Of a DNA stretch of 64,000 nt, positions 61,842-64,000 are shown in pieces. Each line of letters begins with the position of its first letter. Position 1 is the stretch's first letter. The translations under genes were made by a program, and so were the position numbers. The notes beneath the pieces were generated by a model. That model did no database searches. It had not been told where the DNA came from and worked only from the letters and a program-made list of their open reading frames with translations. The DNA is from Coffea arabica (taxonomy: Eukaryota > Streptophyta > Magnoliopsida > Gentianales > Rubiaceae), in contig NC_092323.1 in the NCBI RefSeq assembly GCF_036785885.1, positions 28,776,501-28,840,500 of the forward strand, read 5' to 3'.

Positions 61842-62095
61842 CCAGTGCCGGTGTTTCAAGAACCTGTTGCGCCGGTGTTTCCCTGGCGCCGGTGTTACTC
61901 TTCTTAAGATGCGCCGGTGTTTCCCTGGAACCTAAGGGAGTTTCTTATTCCCAGACAAACACCGGCGCCGGTGTTACTCTTCTTAAGATGCGCCGGTGTT
62001 TCCCTGGAACCTAAAGGAGTTTCTTATTCCCAGACAAACACCGGCGCCGGTTTTACTCTTCTTAAGATGCGCCGGTGTTTCTCTGACATACAGGT
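61842..62095 (+). repeat. GC-rich tandem array built on GCGCCGGTGTT
   Basis: Eight copies of the core (A/G)(C/T)GCCGGTGTT or close variants occur in 250 bp. The larger unit is 79 bp (TTCTTATTCCCAGACAAACA, CCGGCGCCGGTG, a CTTCTTAAGAT spacer, then GCGCCGGTGTTTCCCTGG), with two clear copies (about 61942 and 62021) and a diverged first one (about 61825). The phrase ACACCGGCGCCGGTGT is a perfect palindrome. It stands out sharply from the AT-rich surroundings. Confidence 0.85.
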
Positions 62096-63845
62096 ACTGA
62101 ACCGTGGCTTTGGAACATTTACTTTTGACCGAATTTTCAATTTTGACCGCAATTGTCTAAACCTAATTTTCACTTCTTCACTCTTCAGTCTTCGGCCTTC
62201 ACGACACAGACAGATTCGCCGCTTCAGTCTTCCCCACTTCAGCTCAATTCATCTGCTTTGATTCTCATTTCTCAGCTGCTACCCATCAATTTAGCTCAGC
62301 TGGGTTTTGGTTATCCCTTTTTCCCCTTTTATTCCTTTCATCTTCGACGCTTCACGTCTGGTTGCTGGGTTTGTAGCCTTCGCCGCTTCATAGCCTTCCG
62401 TCCCCTCAGCCCTCTTCCGTCCCCTTCGCCGCTTCATTTGTCAGCTGCTACCCATCTCAGCTTATACCAGGTTTGTTTATCCTTTTTCCTTTTTTTTTCA
62501 TTTCATTTTTTATTACTCGGTTTTGGTTGCCCTTCCGTCCCCTCGGCCCTCCGTATAATGTTTATGTACTGCTGTAATTTTTATCAATTTATGATCCTTA
62601 TTAACTTGTCATTGCATATGATCCTTATTATAGGCTGATTAGCCTAAACCAAATTTTTTTTTTTGTCCTAAAATAGATAAGCTGATTAGCCTAAATCAAA
62701 TTAGATAAGCTGTCAGCCTATTTGTCCTGCAATTTTCATTTTTTTTGACTCAGTAGATAATTTGGTGGCCTGTTGTTGAGTTGCGCCGTTGCTGAATCTG
62801 GAACTTAATTGGGAGGTAGACTCCCTGTTAATGTTTTTGGCTGACTGTGAAAAATGTCAATTAATTGGTGGTCAAGTATTAGATGTTGGTACTAAACTGT
62901 TAAATTCCTTGTACTTCACTTTTAAATTCCACCAACGGCCTCAGTAAAAGTCTTTTTCTTTTGGTATTATCTGAAAAATGGATTAAAAAAAAGGGAAAAA
63001 AAGGTCGTCGGACTTTAAGTTGGACAGCCTATCATATGGTCCCTTGTGTCACTTAATTTAGTAATTCATAACCACGTCATTGTGGAGTTGTATTATAATT
63101 TGATATTGAAGCATGTAGAAAGTTTAACTCTAATTCAAGCACTTCCATTTGGCGAAATGGGATGAATTTTTGGCACGTTTGATTACTTGGTGAAGTGAAG
63201 TGAGAATTTGACAGAAGCTTCCAAAACATGTTTCTCAGTTGTTGAACAAATCTTATTGTTTGTCTTGTCAGGTTAATATAACAGGTTAACATAGATATAA
63301 TAACCATGACTCTTTCAATAATAATCTCATACTACCATTTATCATAGTTGCCAGTCTTTCAATAGATGTGCTATTATAGGTAAACACTTAATCCTATAAT
63401 TAGAAAACTTTATTAACCAAAGTGCAGTGACACAAAGATTCTATAATGAAACAGAATTTTATTTTCTGTACAGCAAGGTTCTTTTCTTTCTTTGGCCAAA
63501 GCTTTTTCTGCTTATGTCTACAGTGACCAAATGTTTATACATATCTGGTTTCTATCTTTTTGGTTTAAATTCTTCAAATCATCTTTTCTACAATCCACCA
63601 TTAGTGTATTTGACAGAAGCTCAAATGCTAGTCCACATATGAAATAATATAAGTCCCTTGCTAGAGCAGGGCTACTAAATCATTCCGTGACCTCCTGTTT
63701 CTGAAAGCCCTTTTACTTCCATTAGATCGAAAACCTTTTGTCCGTGGGTCACAATCGAAAACCTTTTGAGGAGATTAATTAGGTGTTGTTTGATTTAATC
63801 AGTTTTGGTCAACGAAGCAACGTTGCAAACTTGAGTCAGTTGACA
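62096..63845 (+). other. Leader-like and intron-like DNA before the final open frame
   Basis: A pyrimidine-rich, 5' UTR-like stretch at 62180-62470 ends near TATACCAG|GTTTG, a possible donor. The following 1.3 kb is T-rich and without long open frames. This resembles the arrangement upstream of the MULE transposase and may be the leader and first intron of the gene starting at 63846. Confidence 0.35.
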
Positions 63846-64000
63846 ATGCCACCTAGGAATGCAAAAAGAGGCACACGAAAGAGGAGTCGGGACCAAAACA
63901 GCACTGCTAGCACCAGTGCAGGCCCCAACTTCGATGTTAGTAGGTTCACTTCAGTTGAAAATCAAGATTGGTATCTCGTTCGTGCTAATAATACAGTTCT
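63846..64000 (+). CDS. Start of a transposon-type protein, cut by the window edge
   Basis: ATG at 63846 opens 51 codons running off the end: a basic, Ser/Thr-rich leader (MPPRNAKRGTRKRSRDQNST) followed by FDVSRFTSVENQDWYLV. The pattern (Arg/Lys-rich start, then a RF-x(n)-W/Y motif) resembles N-termini of putative plant transposon or gag-like proteins. This is a weak match from memory. The rest lies outside the window. Confidence 0.45.
   Translation, partial: MPPRNAKRGTRKRSRDQNSTASTSAGPNFDVSRFTSVENQDWYLVRANNTV

Noticed and set aside
61790-62638. Frames of 74, 114 and 161 residues
   Set aside because: They translate the GC-rich tandem array and a pyrimidine-rich leader-like stretch; composition follows the DNA repeats.

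Overview
The window is nuclear DNA from a flowering plant, most likely a eudicot. The evidence is AT-rich introns with GT/AG borders, plant-type split genes (SmD3, a plant MSRA5-type protein), and nested plant transposons: Mutator-like, hAT, PIF/Harbinger, a tRNA-derived SINE, Ty3/gypsy and solo LTRs. The species cannot be named from the sequence. Only a small part is host coding sequence; most of the window is repeats inserted into one another.

1-5.7 kb: a complete five-exon SmD3 spliceosome gene on the minus strand. A 2.4-kb solo LTR sits 7 bp upstream of its ATG and separates the coding sequence from its leader and promoter. 5.7-22.4 kb: AT-rich DNA with exon-like pieces of an unidentified minus-strand gene in two related blocks, split by a PIF/Harbinger-like element that carries a second solo LTR. 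22.4-31.7 kb: a SINE with perfect 18-bp target duplications, a Pack-MULE carrying pieces of a dynamin-related gene and a ribonucleotide-reductase small-subunit gene, and a fold-back MULE-like element with a third solo LTR near its centre.

31.7-40.8 kb: an MSRA5-like gene in four exons, with Ser in place of the usual catalytic Cys. The segment upstream is a near copy of the SmD3 promoter and leader. This 1.6-kb 5' block is repeated about 5.5 kb downstream. The second copy holds only exon 1 and ends abruptly in a decayed Ty3/gypsy element. A hAT-like element lies between the two copies. 40.8-47.8 kb: the minus-strand gypsy element, with one LTR, gag and pol, several nonsense codons, and its 3' end missing.

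47.8-52.2 kb: a two-exon plus-strand reading frame that I do not recognise. 52.5-61.8 kb: a Mutator-like region with an intact 908-codon transposase (DDE, SWIM finger, CCHC knuckle) followed by a truncated plant mobile domain (PMD) reading frame. Its upstream DNA carries ten copies of a fixed-length dyad, CGCATT-N5-AATGCG, the most unusual pattern in the window. A module from this region recurs at 61.76 kb next to a GC-rich tandem array. The window ends inside another transposon-like reading frame.

Three themes connect the parts: promoter and gene-fragment capture (SmD3 to MSRA5; DRP3 and RNR2 into a Pack-MULE), nested insertions whose target duplications can still be read, and a MULE/PMD system with repeated palindromic sites.
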